62,377 bases of DNA from JBFLYO01 sp040756745 (lineage in GTDB: Bacteria; Bacteroidota; Ignavibacteria; UBA10030; UBA6906): the NCBI GenBank assembly GCA_040756745.1, contig JBFLYO010000022.1, positions 1-62,377 on the forward strand, written 5' to 3'. The notes under the pieces are model-generated. The model saw only the letters and a program-made list of their open reading frames with translations. It did not search any database and was not told the DNA's origin. Below, one piece after another: positions 8,239-16,295 of the stretch. The position numbers and the translations under genes are program-made. The first letter of the stretch is position 1. Every line of letters starts with the position of its first letter.

Positions 8239-9813
8239 TCACTTCGGCTGTTTGAAGCGGAACGGGATCGTCAGCCAAGCGGTTACCTGCCCCTGGCCCA
8301 TCTGTGCTGGTGCGAACTGCGACTTCATCACCGCTTCGATGACCGCCTCCTCAAACACCTTCCCCGAGCTCTTCAGAACCTGCGTGTCCGTCGGCTTCCC
8401 TTCTGCGTCGATCAGCACCCTCAATACCACCTGACCCTCGATCCCGGTCTTCCAGACGAAGTCGGGGAACTGCGGCTTCTCCAATTTGATGATCTGCGGT
8501 TCCTTCTCCACAGCAACAAACGTCGGGCTCTCGGGAGCAGGCTCAACTTCCGCCGGCCTGGGTTCGGCAACGGCCTCTGCGACGGGCGGCTGTTGCGTCG
8601 GAGGAGCTGACTGTTCCTTTGCAGCCGGCTGGTCCGCGGGCGCTTCCTTTTCGCTCTTGACGGCTTGCGGCTTCGCAGCGACGGATTTCTCAGCGGGCGG
8701 AGGTGTCGATGCCGCCTGCAACGGCTCCTTCTGTCCCGGGCTAACATGCAGCGCGGTCTGGATGGTGGCAGCGTCCGGGTTCCCCTGCGCGAGGAGGGCG
8801 GGGGAGGACTCAGCAGGCTGTTCATGTGCGATCGGGTCAGTCGTTGCTGCAGGCTGTTCCCCCGTCCCTGCGCTCATCATGGAAAGAAGCGTAAAGGCGC
8901 CACCGCCGATGAAAAGCGCGGCAACTACCCCAACCAGGATCTTCGATAGCAGCGAACGCGCCGGCCTCGAGTCTGCGTCATCGTCGCCCAACGGGCGCAG
9001 GGATGCCGCAAGACTGTTGCCGTAGGCAACTGTCTCGCGTCTGGGCGGCGGCGACGTGCGCAGATCAGGAATTGTTGCCGGTGTCGGCGGCGCTTCGAAG
9101 AGATCATCCCAGGCCGTCGATCGCTCGGCGGAGGGTTGAGGCTCTTCGACCGGATCGCCTGACCTGGCCGAGAGCGTTACCTCCGGAGTCTCTTCGGGCT
9201 CGCTCTCAACGGGCTCGGAGGCCAGTTTCCTGGCGTGCTCGATCAGTTCTTCGACGCGGGTCGCGTATTGTTTCGCGATGAGGTTTTCGGGATCGACGAT
9301 GAAGACGCGCTGGACTTCGGCGAGCGCCTGTTCATATTCCCCCTTCATGACGAACTTGCTTGCGCGCTGGAAGTAGAGCAGCTTCAGGGCTTCCAGCTCT
9401 TTCTTTGCTGCGTCTTCCGTGTGTTGGCCTGCTTCCGGGGCGGGAGGGGGGGCCAGTTTTGCGGCCGGCTCGGCGGCTGGCACTGGTGCTTCCTCTACAA
9501 CGGGCTCAGGGGTCGGCCGCGGAGGGGGCGCAGCTGTCCGTGCACGTCTGGCATCACGAAGTACACACTCTGCAATCCCGGCGAGCGGCTCGATCAGTTC
9601 ACGTCGCTTCGGCTCCGACAACTCACCCTGCACGTTGAGTGAGAAGAGCGATTCGAGTTGTCGCTTCAACGCAGCGAAGTAAATATTATCGGGATCAGAG
9701 GAATGCGCGATTTCCAGCGTGGCGAGTGCCTCCGCGTACTCCCTGGCGTTTGCGTGGTCCACGATCTCACGGAGAAGCTCCGGGATCGACAAGGCATTTG
9801 TTGAGGTGTTCAT
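8239..9813 (-). CDS. TonB-family energy transducer with large cytoplasmic domain
   Basis: This 524-residue protein has an unusual layout. Residues 1-75 and about 130-185 are TPR-like helices (EYAEALATLEIAHSSDPDN and GEYEQALAEVQRVFIVDPEN), separated by a Pro/Ala-rich linker. One transmembrane helix lies near 285-307 (KILVGVVAALFIGGGAFTLL). A Pro/Ala/Lys-rich periplasmic spacer follows, then a classic TonB_C domain (about 440-524, GIEGQVVLRVLIDAEG... and AVMKSQFAPAQ). Standard TonB has only a few cytoplasmic residues. No exbB/exbD lie in the window. The TPR half may dock a cytoplasmic partner or the motor (inference). Confidence 0.85.
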   Translation of the reverse strand: MNTSTNALSIPELLREIVDHANAREYAEALATLEIAHSSDPDNIYFAALKRQLESLFSLNVQGELSEPKRRELIEPLAGIAECVLRDARRARTAAPPPRPTPEPVVEEAPVPAAEPAAKLAPPPAPEAGQHTEDAAKKELEALKLLYFQRASKFVMKGEYEQALAEVQRVFIVDPENLIAKQYATRVEELIEHARKLASEPVESEPEETPEVTLSARSGDPVEEPQPSAERSTAWDDLFEAPPTPATIPDLRTSPPPRRETVAYGNSLAASLRPLGDDDADSRPARSLLSKILVGVVAALFIGGGAFTLLSMMSAGTGEQPAATTDPIAHEQPAESSPALLAQGNPDAATIQTALHVSPGQKEPLQAASTPPPAEKSVAAKPQAVKSEKEAPADQPAAKEQSAPPTQQPPVAEAVAEPRPAEVEPAPESPTFVAVEKEPQIIKLEKPQFPDFVWKTGIEGQVVLRVLIDAEGKPTDTQVLKSSGKVFEEAVIEAVMKSQFAPAQMGQGQVTAWLTIPFRFKQPK

Positions 9814-10042
9814 GGCATCCCCGGCCAGTAGTCGTAATTCCGGTAATAGCCAGGTCTGCGAAACCCGTGATCCCCTCCGTCACGGATTGCGCAACCGTAA
9901 GTCTATTAACCAGTTACCGATGTGAGGAACAAAAGATGAGCCAGAGGCGGGGGAGTCAAAAAACGGTGAAAAACGCGAAAAGCGGGGAGGAATGAATGGG
10001 AAACAGTGATAATTAGTAGAATCTACAACGGAAGAATAGACA
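9814..10042. other. Intergenic region upstream of the TonB gene
   Basis: A 229-base gap between two - strand genes. It must hold the promoter of the TonB gene and the 3' end of the amrS transcript. I found no convincing TTG-N20-TAnnTT promoter and no clear hairpin; the centre is purine-rich on the + strand (about 9940-10000). Confidence 0.5.
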
Positions 10043-11095
10043 TCAGTTCCAAACACCGGGGATGGCCGTAGTGCAGGTCGGACAGCGTCCACCGGTGATC
10101 CTGTTCGACTTCACCATGAACCCCACGCGTTCGATCAGCAATGCGTCGCACGAGGGGCACCAGGTGTTTTCCCATCGGCCGACACGGCCCGGGATGTTCC
10201 CGGCATAGACGAAATGGAGCCCTTCCTTCTTCCCAATCTCCGCTGCGCGGATAAGCGTCTGGATGGGCGTAGGATCGGGATCGGTCATCTTGTAGTCCTG
10301 GTGAAATGCGGTCACGTGCCAGGGAATCTCGGGGGACACGGACGCCAGGAACCGTGCGATGTCGGTCAGTTCTTCATTCGAATCGTTGAAGCCGGGCACG
10401 ATCAGGGTAACGATCTCAACCCAGATTCCCATCGTGCGTAGTGTCTGGATCGTCTCAAGCACGGCCTCAAGCCGCCCACCGAGCTGCTGGTAATTCTTCT
10501 GGCGGAAGCTTTTCAAATCAATCTTGTACATATCGATGTGGGGACGGATGTATTCGAGCACTTCGCGGGTCCCGTTCCCGTTTGAAACGTAAGAGCACTT
10601 GATGCCGCGCTTGCGGGCGAGCTCAAACACCTGCACTGCCCACTCGCTGGTGATCAACGGCTCATTATAGGTGCTTGTCAGGACGGGAATGCCGCGCTGG
10701 AGGGCGATGTCCACGATCTGCTCCGCGCCGATCGGTTCGGCGGGCGACACCGCACCGGGATCGCGCAGCGCCTGTGAGGTGATCCAGTTCTGACAGTACC
10801 CGCAATGGTAGTCGCATCCCAGCATACCGAAGCTGAGCGCAGGGCTTCCTGGAAGGACATGAAAGAAGGGTTTCTTCTCAATGGGGTCAACGGCGAGCCC
10901 GGCGACGTATCCGAACGGAACATACAACACACCGCCGTCGTTGAAGCGGACCTTGCAGATGCCGTCGCGTCCCGGCGGAATCTTGCACTTGTGGCCGCAG
11001 GCATAGCACCGCACCCATCCCGCATCCATCTTCTCGTACAGCGTTCCCTCCCGCACCAGCCGGGAGAGCGTGGCCTTCAACGGCGAATCATTCAT
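10043..11095 (-). CDS. amrS: AmmeMemoRadiSam system radical SAM enzyme AmrS
   Basis: This 350-residue radical SAM protein has C94-x3-C98-x2-C101 (GCDYHCGYCQN). An N-terminal Cys set (C30, C33, C37, C47) and a C-terminal CPSC...CPTC zinc-ribbon-like pair are also present, as in AmrS/PflA-like proteins. The frame is open further upstream, but ATG 11095 gives the usual MNDSPLKATL start. Partners AmrA/AmrB (AMMECR1 and MEMO1) are not in the window. The family is associated with glycyl-radical-like or protein modification, but its reaction is unsettled. It follows tag by 71 bases on the same strand and may be its distal operon gene. Confidence 0.87.
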   Translation of the reverse strand: MNDSPLKATLSRLVREGTLYEKMDAGWVRCYACGHKCKIPPGRDGICKVRFNDGGVLYVPFGYVAGLAVDPIEKKPFFHVLPGSPALSFGMLGCDYHCGYCQNWITSQALRDPGAVSPAEPIGAEQIVDIALQRGIPVLTSTYNEPLITSEWAVQVFELARKRGIKCSYVSNGNGTREVLEYIRPHIDMYKIDLKSFRQKNYQQLGGRLEAVLETIQTLRTMGIWVEIVTLIVPGFNDSNEELTDIARFLASVSPEIPWHVTAFHQDYKMTDPDPTPIQTLIRAAEIGKKEGLHFVYAGNIPGRVGRWENTWCPSCDALLIERVGFMVKSNRITGGRCPTCTTAIPGVWN

Positions 11096-11166
11096 TCCGG
11101 CATGCACGCGACTACAAGACAAATGAACAACACACGACGCCGAAAAGCAAGTCGGACGGTCTGGCC

Positions 11167-11763
11167 CTATACCTGTCCGTAACGGAAGCAGTCTGTCGTA
11201 TGGTCCTGGACCATGCCGGTGGCCTGCATATACGCATAACAGATCGTCGGTCCAGCGAACCGGAAGCCCCGCCGGGAGAGATCTTTGCTCATGGCCTCCG
11301 ATTGGGGGGTGGATACCGGGATCTCTGAGAGTCGCCGCCATGAGTTCCTGATCGGCCTTCCGCCGACGAACTGCCAGATGTACGGGTCGAAGCCGCCGAA
11401 TTCCTGCTGCACGTCAAGGAACACGCGGGCATTGTCGATTGCCGCGGCGATCTTCAACCGGTTCCGTATGATTTCTTCATCAGCCATCAGTTTTCTGACC
11501 TTCCGGGCATCGTACCGCGCGATCTTCCTCGCGTCGAAATTATCGAACGCCGCCCGGTAGCCCTCCCGCTTCTTCAAAATCGTCAGCCAGTTCAGTCCGG
11601 CCTGAGCCCCCTCCAGGATCAGCATCTCGAACAGGTGGCGGTCGTCATGGACCGGCACTCCCCATTCGTAGTCGTGGTAGACAATATAGAGGGGGTGAGA
11701 TGCAGCCCAGGCGCAACGGACAGGGGGTTTGGGAGAGACCAGAAGGTGGCCTGGCGCGGTCAT
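11167..11763 (-). CDS. tag: DNA-3-methyladenine glycosylase I
   Basis: This 198-residue repair enzyme excises 3-methyladenine. The signature RCAWA...YHDYEWGVPVHDD sits at residues 16-41, and a HhH fold follows with EGAQAGLNWLTILKKREGYR. The C-terminal FRFAGPTICYAYMQATGMVQDHTTDCF carries the zinc-binding His and Cys that complete the Tag snap. Its ATG overlaps the end of the calcium exchanger gene by 4 bases, so it is translationally coupled to a transporter and a two-component system. That is an odd context for a repair enzyme. Confidence 0.93.
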   Translation of the reverse strand: MTAPGHLLVSPKPPVRCAWAASHPLYIVYHDYEWGVPVHDDRHLFEMLILEGAQAGLNWLTILKKREGYRAAFDNFDARKIARYDARKVRKLMADEEIIRNRLKIAAAIDNARVFLDVQQEFGGFDPYIWQFVGGRPIRNSWRRLSEIPVSTPQSEAMSKDLSRRGFRFAGPTICYAYMQATGMVQDHTTDCFRYGQV

Positions 11764-12854
11764 GCGGGAAGGAAGTAGAACACGATTCCGAGGATCATGT
11801 AGACCGAGAGGAGCTGCACCCCTTCCAGCCAGTTGGACTGACCATCACTGGCCACCTGCTCTATTATAAGGATAGAGAGCGCGATCGCCACCACCTCCAG
11901 CGGAGTGAACACCAGATCCATCGGCTGCGGCCCTATGAGATGACTTGCAAACACCAGCATCGGTGCAACAAACAATGCCACCTGGATGCTGCTTCCGATC
12001 GCAATCCCGTAGCTGAGATCCATCCGGTTTTTCATCGCGACGGTGATCGCGGTGCTGTGTTCTGCGGCGTTGCCGATGATGGCGACCACGATCACGCCGA
12101 CGAACACGCTGGTCATCCCAAAGCTCTCGGCGGCGTGCTCGATGGAACCGACGAGGATCTCGCTGATCCAGGCGATGAGCACGGTTGCGACTGCAAGGAT
12201 CGCAAGTGATCTGGCAAGCGGCCAGGGGGCGTGGTGACCCTCCTCGACGGCTCGCGCGGGCTCGGGCTCCCCCACGAATAGCTGTTTGTGTGTACGGAGC
12301 GTAAAGAGGAGTGTGAGCGCATACGTCGCAATGAGGACGAGCGAGATTTCCATGCTCAGGTCCGCTTCACGGGCCCGTGCAAAGCGCCCGCCGAAGTGAT
12401 GGAACATCGCGGGCATGATGAGTGCAACGGATGCAAGCGTGAGCGTGGTTGCCTGCGTACGGGCTGCAACCGGATTAAAGGTCTGGTGCCTGTGCTTCAG
12501 ACCGCCGGCCAGAAATGCCGCCCCCATGACGAGCAGGATGTTTCCGATGACGGAACCGGTGATCGACGCCTTTACGACGTCGTGCAATCCCGCACGAATG
12601 GCCGCCAGCGCGATGATGAGCTCTGCCGCGTTACCGAACGTTGCATTAAGCAGGGCACCGATCCCCTCGCCGGTCCGCTCCGCAAGATGTTCGGTGGCGG
12701 TGCCCAGCCAGCCAGCGAGAGGGATCACGGCGATGCAGGACACAATGAAGATCAGCGTCTGTTCAGCCGGTGCAGCGTAGTGGAGGACTGCTGCAAGGGG
12801 CACGCACGCAAGAAGCCATTGCACGGACGGCGTGAGCACGGAGCGCAGGGTCAT
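11760..12854 (-). CDS. Ca2+/H+ exchanger (CaCA superfamily, Cax type)
   Basis: This 364-residue, ~11-helix inner-membrane protein contains both alpha repeats of the CaCA superfamily. These are FGNAAELIIALAAIRAG (about 74-90) and GNAAEHSTAITVAMKNRMDLS (about 262-282), with the paired Glu that bind cation. It exports Ca2+ in exchange for protons. It overlaps the LytTR regulator by ATGA upstream and tag by ATGA downstream, so the kinase/regulator pair probably controls or responds to ion stress (inference). Confidence 0.93.
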   Translation of the reverse strand: MTLRSVLTPSVQWLLACVPLAAVLHYAAPAEQTLIFIVSCIAVIPLAGWLGTATEHLAERTGEGIGALLNATFGNAAELIIALAAIRAGLHDVVKASITGSVIGNILLVMGAAFLAGGLKHRHQTFNPVAARTQATTLTLASVALIMPAMFHHFGGRFARAREADLSMEISLVLIATYALTLLFTLRTHKQLFVGEPEPARAVEEGHHAPWPLARSLAILAVATVLIAWISEILVGSIEHAAESFGMTSVFVGVIVVAIIGNAAEHSTAITVAMKNRMDLSYGIAIGSSIQVALFVAPMLVFASHLIGPQPMDLVFTPLEVVAIALSILIIEQVASDGQSNWLEGVQLLSVYMILGIVFYFLPA

Positions 12855-13582
12855 AGGAGGTCTTTGAGTTTGTCGAATCCCTTCCGGCTGATCGGGAGCC
12901 TCGTGCCGTCCTTGAGGATCGCGATGCGGCTGTCCTTTGCATATGTTTCGAGACGGGAGAGCCGGTCGATGTTCAGAATATATGAACGGTGAATGCGGAT
13001 AAAACGTGCGGGGTCAAGTGATGCCTCGAGGCCGGAAAGAGCCTCAGGTTTCAGGTAGGCCTTGCCGCCGCTGTGCACCGACACGTAGTCATCCTGTGCC
13101 TCGATGTAATCGATCGCGTCGGCGGATATGATGTGGACCTTCGTTCCGTCACGTATCAGAATGCGCTCGACTGCGGGCGCATGCCGGAGGTTCTCGCGCG
13201 CCACCGCGGAGAAGTCGGGGACCGTCCCGTCGACAATGCGCTCCCGTGCTCTTTGCAGCGCTTCCTCGAAGCGTTCCCGGCTGAATGGCTTCAGGAGATA
13301 GTCCACCGCATGCACGTCGAATGCCTTCACGGCATACATGTCATATGCCGTAACGAAGATAATCGCCGGGACGGGATCAAGGAGCTCGAGCACCTCAAGA
13401 CCGTTCAGCTTCGGCATCTGAACATCAAGGAACAGAAGATCGGGCTTCGTCTCTGCGACCGCCTTGACCGCCTCAAAGCCGTTCCTGCATTCCGCCACGA
13501 TGCTGATATCGGGGTGGTGCTCGCAGTGCTCGCGGAGCACTCCCCTGGCCAGGTCCTCATCATCGACGATGACAATACGCAT
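12851..13582 (-). CDS. LytTR-family response regulator
   Basis: This 243-residue protein has an N-terminal receiver with acidic D7/D8, phospho-acceptor D53 (LLFLDVQMP), T78 and K98 (YLLKPF). A LytTR DNA-binding domain covers about 140-243 (YIEAQDDYVSVHSGGKAYL, FIRIHRSYILNI). It acts as the cytoplasmic output of the adjacent kinase. It is encoded 17 bases after the kinase and overlaps the exchanger by 4 bases. LytTR proteins bind paired direct repeats; I did not see an obvious pair upstream of the kinase gene. Confidence 0.94.
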   Translation of the reverse strand: MRIVIVDDEDLARGVLREHCEHHPDISIVAECRNGFEAVKAVAETKPDLLFLDVQMPKLNGLEVLELLDPVPAIIFVTAYDMYAVKAFDVHAVDYLLKPFSRERFEEALQRARERIVDGTVPDFSAVARENLRHAPAVERILIRDGTKVHIISADAIDYIEAQDDYVSVHSGGKAYLKPEALSGLEASLDPARFIRIHRSYILNIDRLSRLETYAKDSRIAILKDGTRLPISRKGFDKLKDLL

Positions 13583-13599
13583 TCGCGTGTGTCCTGCAG

Positions 13600-14658
13600 T
13601 CAGACCGATCGGGCAGGGAACGAAATGCTTGCGACAAACCGGTCCGGTTCATCGGAAACGTCGAGTCGACCCTCGGCGCCGTAGAGGCCCGAAAGGCGCT
13701 TCCGAACGTTGGAAAGACCCATTCCGTTGCCGGGATTACGCGGACGTCCGGGATCGGCGGGGTTTTCAACGGTTAAGACCAACTTCCCGTTCCGGCTGAG
13801 GCCTGCGATGCGGATCGTTCCGCCATCGACGAGGCCCGCAATGCCGTGGCCGATGGCGTTCTCGACGATCGGTTGCAGGATGAGCGGTGCAACGCGACAC
13901 CGGCAAACCTCGTCGTCGAGATCGAGCTCAATGCCCAGCCGATTGCCGAAACGAACCTTTTCGATGTCGAGAAAACTCCTGGCGAGGGACAATTCTTCGT
14001 CGAGTGACACAGTATCCCGCGCGCCATAGCTCATGCTGAGTCGAAGGAAGTCGGCAAGTTTGAGCGTCATGGCACGGGCGGTCGGTGGATCCGTCGCGGT
14101 GAGCGCGCTGATGGAGTTAAGACTATTAAAGAGAAAGTGGGGATCGATCTGCGCACGAAGCGCCTTGAGCTCCGCGTCGCGCGCCAGGACCTGCAATTGA
14201 AGAGCATTGCGCTCCGCCGTGCGTGCCAAGTCGAAGGCTGCAAGGAGGTAGTGGACTGCCGATGCCAGGAGAAATAGGACGACGCCGGCCGCTGCGAGCA
14301 GTGGCAAGGACTCCATCTCCCAGCCGGGAGTGCCTGTCCCCGGCAGAAGCCATTGGATAACTTCCTCCCAGCCGAGGGCAGCCGCGAGAAGCAGCACGCT
14401 CGAGAGTGCAGAGGCAAGAATATTGGCGGAGAGCACGCGCGCGATGTTCGTTGTGGCGAGCGGAAACGCGCGACAGATGTACCAGGCGGAAAGGGAAACG
14501 AAGGCGTAGAGGAGCATCAACGGCGCCGTAAATGCAAGCGCTGCAGCCGTGGAGATTCTGCCGGGGATTGCCATCAACGCCGCCAGCATCAAGGCGAACG
14601 CCAACCAGACGAGAAGATAGAGCAGCAGCGCCCGGCGGTCCTTGAGGAGAGGGTGCAT
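13600..14658 (-). CDS. LytS/YehU-type sensor histidine kinase
   Basis: This 352-residue kinase has four to five N-terminal transmembrane helices (about 10-145). A short coiled coil follows, then the His_kinase domain with phospho-acceptor H174 in AQIDPHFLFNSLNSIS. The HATPase_c domain shows LILQPIVENAIGHGI (N box) and GNGMGLSNVRKRL (G box). There is no large sensor domain, so the membrane part is the likely sensor. It is first in the kinase-regulator-exchanger-tag operon. Confidence 0.93.
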   Translation of the reverse strand: MHPLLKDRRALLLYLLVWLAFALMLAALMAIPGRISTAAALAFTAPLMLLYAFVSLSAWYICRAFPLATTNIARVLSANILASALSSVLLLAAALGWEEVIQWLLPGTGTPGWEMESLPLLAAAGVVLFLLASAVHYLLAAFDLARTAERNALQLQVLARDAELKALRAQIDPHFLFNSLNSISALTATDPPTARAMTLKLADFLRLSMSYGARDTVSLDEELSLARSFLDIEKVRFGNRLGIELDLDDEVCRCRVAPLILQPIVENAIGHGIAGLVDGGTIRIAGLSRNGKLVLTVENPADPGRPRNPGNGMGLSNVRKRLSGLYGAEGRLDVSDEPDRFVASISFPARSV

Positions 14659-14671
14659 GAAGGAAGATAGG

Positions 14672-14779
14672 AAAGAGCAGGTTAAGGTGCTAAGGTGAAG
14701 CAGGATGAGGTTAAGGGTAAGGTTAAGGGTGACAGGCTCTCCCTTGACCTGCTCTTCCCCTTAACCTTAACCTGCTTTT
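14672..14779. repeat. Degenerate AGGTTA hexamer tract inside an inverted repeat
   Basis: The tract contains AGGTTA-AGGGTA-AGGTTA-AGGGTG (14708-14731). On the other arm is CCTTAACCTTAACCTGC (ending 14775). The outer arms GCAGGTTAAGG (14677-14687) and CCTTAACCTGC (14765-14775) are a perfect 11-base inverted repeat about 77 bases apart. It fills the gap between the LiaF-like gene and the kinase gene. Confidence 0.7.
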
Positions 14780-14781
14780 CC

Positions 14782-15489
14782 CTAATTCGTCACCTCCACG
14801 CCTCCCATGATCGCCGTCCCTTTGATGACCAGTCGTTTTGCAGTGGGGTCGCTCGGCTGAGAGGTTTTGTCGTCGTACCCCCCGAGGAACGGGAAACCCT
14901 GGAGGCTCACGCTCCAGGAGGTGGGCACCTTGATTTTGATCCCCCCCCAGAACGCGAACGTGTTGATGACCGCCTCGGGCTCCTTGATCGAGGCCTGACG
15001 CAGGTCGACTTCACACCCCCCCATGATGGCGCTCAGTTCCCCGCCGCGAAAGTCCTGGGAGTTGAGCGACCGCTGAAACCCGCCCAGCACGGCGAATCCA
15101 CTGACGAGGGAGTGGGGATCGGCAGGTGGCGTGGTTCCCCAGATGACACGTGAGCGGTATGAGCTGCCCCAGAGCAGGCTCGCACCGATCAGGACAAGGA
15201 TGAGGGGCCAGAGTTCCCGGAACCCGATGTCCGAGAGCCCCAGGGTCCTGAGCAGCAGCACGCCGCCGATGATTACGAAGATCAGTCCCCACACCCGGCT
15301 CCCTGCTCCACCTCTCGGCTGGAACACACGGAGAAGGCCAAAGGCAATGAGGAACACCGGCCAATACGGGACATACTGTCGCGCGTCGAGGATGTCCATG
15401 TTGTCCAGCAAGAACACGACACCAAACACCAACGCCGCGATGCCGAGGATGGTTTGTCCGGAGACACGAAAACCGCGATCAGAGCTCAT
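14782..15489 (-). CDS. LiaF/DUF5668-like membrane protein with C-terminal beta domain
   Basis: The 235-residue protein has four N-terminal transmembrane helices in two pairs (about 14-60 and 65-110; LGIAALVFGVVFLLDNM, YWPVFLIAFGLLRVF), the DUF5668 pattern. A soluble C-terminal half has repeated GG turns (SGFAVLGGFQRS, LSAIMGGCEVDL, NTFAFWGGIKIKVP, GTAIMGGVEV) like the LiaF/cell-wall-active antibiotic response domain. The frame opens far upstream, but ATG 15489 overlaps the previous gene by 11 bases. An eight-base C run (14941-14948) lies in the coding part. It is probably an envelope-stress-associated protein. Confidence 0.8.
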   Translation of the reverse strand: MSSDRGFRVSGQTILGIAALVFGVVFLLDNMDILDARQYVPYWPVFLIAFGLLRVFQPRGGAGSRVWGLIFVIIGGVLLLRTLGLSDIGFRELWPLILVLIGASLLWGSSYRSRVIWGTTPPADPHSLVSGFAVLGGFQRSLNSQDFRGGELSAIMGGCEVDLRQASIKEPEAVINTFAFWGGIKIKVPTSWSVSLQGFPFLGGYDDKTSQPSDPTAKRLVIKGTAIMGGVEVTN

Positions 15490-15850
15490 GGGGTTTCTCC
15501 TCTGTGAGATCGTGCGACGACATTGGTGGCAGGCTTTTCCAGAGCATGGAAACGCCGAACGCGATAAACAGAGCCGGCCACGTGTCACCGAAGCCCAGGT
15601 CCCAGAGATGGAGAATGGAGACGAGGAACCAGAGCCCGATGATGGTTATCCAGAGCCCCGACCCCTGTTCTTCCCTGCTCCGAGCGCGTGCGAGCTTCGC
15701 CACGCCGAAGGCGACGATGATCAGCGGCCAGTAGCGCCAGATCGATCCAACCTCGATCAGTCCCTGGTTCTCCAGCAGCAGCGCCACGCCGGCCAGGATC
15801 AAGAGTGTGCCGATCACCACCTGCGATCCGAATCTTCTTCGTTCATGCAT
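15479..15850 (-). CDS. DUF5668-like small membrane protein
   Basis: This 123-residue protein has two helix pairs (VVIGTLLILAGVALLLENQG, YWPLIIVAFGVAKLA; GLWITIIGLWFLVS, TWPALFIAFGVSML), each with the repeated YWP-LxxxxFG motif also seen in the downstream LiaF-like protein. The two genes are clearly related by duplication of this membrane module and overlap by 11 bases. A TATCTTTT element at 15889-15882 could be a -10 box, without a good -35 partner. Confidence 0.75.
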   Translation of the reverse strand: MHERRRFGSQVVIGTLLILAGVALLLENQGLIEVGSIWRYWPLIIVAFGVAKLARARSREEQGSGLWITIIGLWFLVSILHLWDLGFGDTWPALFIAFGVSMLWKSLPPMSSHDLTEEKPHEL

Positions 15851-15961
15851 GAAAGGATCTCCCGGAATAATGAATGCCGGTAAAAGATACGAAGTGCCGG
15901 GCTGGATGTGACGAGGAAATCGGTGAAAGGCGGAAAAGTGCCGGTGAGTGGGGGGGGTAGA

Positions 15962-16010
15962 AGCAGATTCAGATTGAGATTAAGATTGAGGTCAAGGATA
16001 AGGGTAAGCG
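15962..16010. repeat. Degenerate AGATTN hexamer tract
   Basis: From about 15965 the + strand reads in exact hexamer phase AGATTC-AGATTG-AGATTA-AGATTG, decaying into AGGTCA-AGGATA-AGGGTA. It lies in the gap between the divergent DUF5668 gene and the small membrane protein gene, and resembles the AGGTTA tract near 14.7 kb. Confidence 0.75.
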
Positions 16011-16057
16011 TGCAACTTCGGTGTCAGCACCCCGTACAAATCACGCAGAGGTGAGTC

Positions 16058-16264
16058 ATGACCAAGTTCGTGCTGTGGTTGCTTCTGTTGTTTGTCTGCT
16101 GGCCGCTGGCGGTTATTGCGCTGGTGGCGTATCCCATCGTCTGGGTTCTGGTGATTCCTTTCCGGCTCATCGGCATCACGGTTGATGCTGTGCTGGAACT
16201 GTTTCGCGTGCTTATCACGCTTCCCGCCCGGATTCTCCGCGGACCACAGGGAACGCACGGATAG
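16058..16264 (+). CDS. Small two-helix membrane protein, unknown function
   Basis: This 68-residue frame begins at an ATG preceded by AGAGGTGAG at a suitable distance. It encodes two hydrophobic segments, about 4-33 (VLWLLLLFVCWPLAVIALVA) and 35-55, with a basic tail. The composition is that of a real membrane microprotein rather than a shadow frame, and nothing overlaps it on the other strand. Its start follows the hexamer tract. I recognise no family. Confidence 0.6.
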   Translation: MTKFVLWLLLLFVCWPLAVIALVAYPIVWVLVIPFRLIGITVDAVLELFRVLITLPARILRGPQGTHG

Positions 16265-16266
16265 GC

Positions 16267-16288
16267 GGACGAGCACGGAAGCTCGTCC
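16267..16288. terminator. Hairpin between convergent genes
   Basis: GGACGAGC-ACGGAA-GCTCGTCC, a perfect 8-base stem with a 6-base loop, lies between the small membrane gene (+) and the M1 aminopeptidase stop (-). No strong T-tract is present. Confidence 0.55.
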
Positions 16289-16295
16289 TCCTTCG

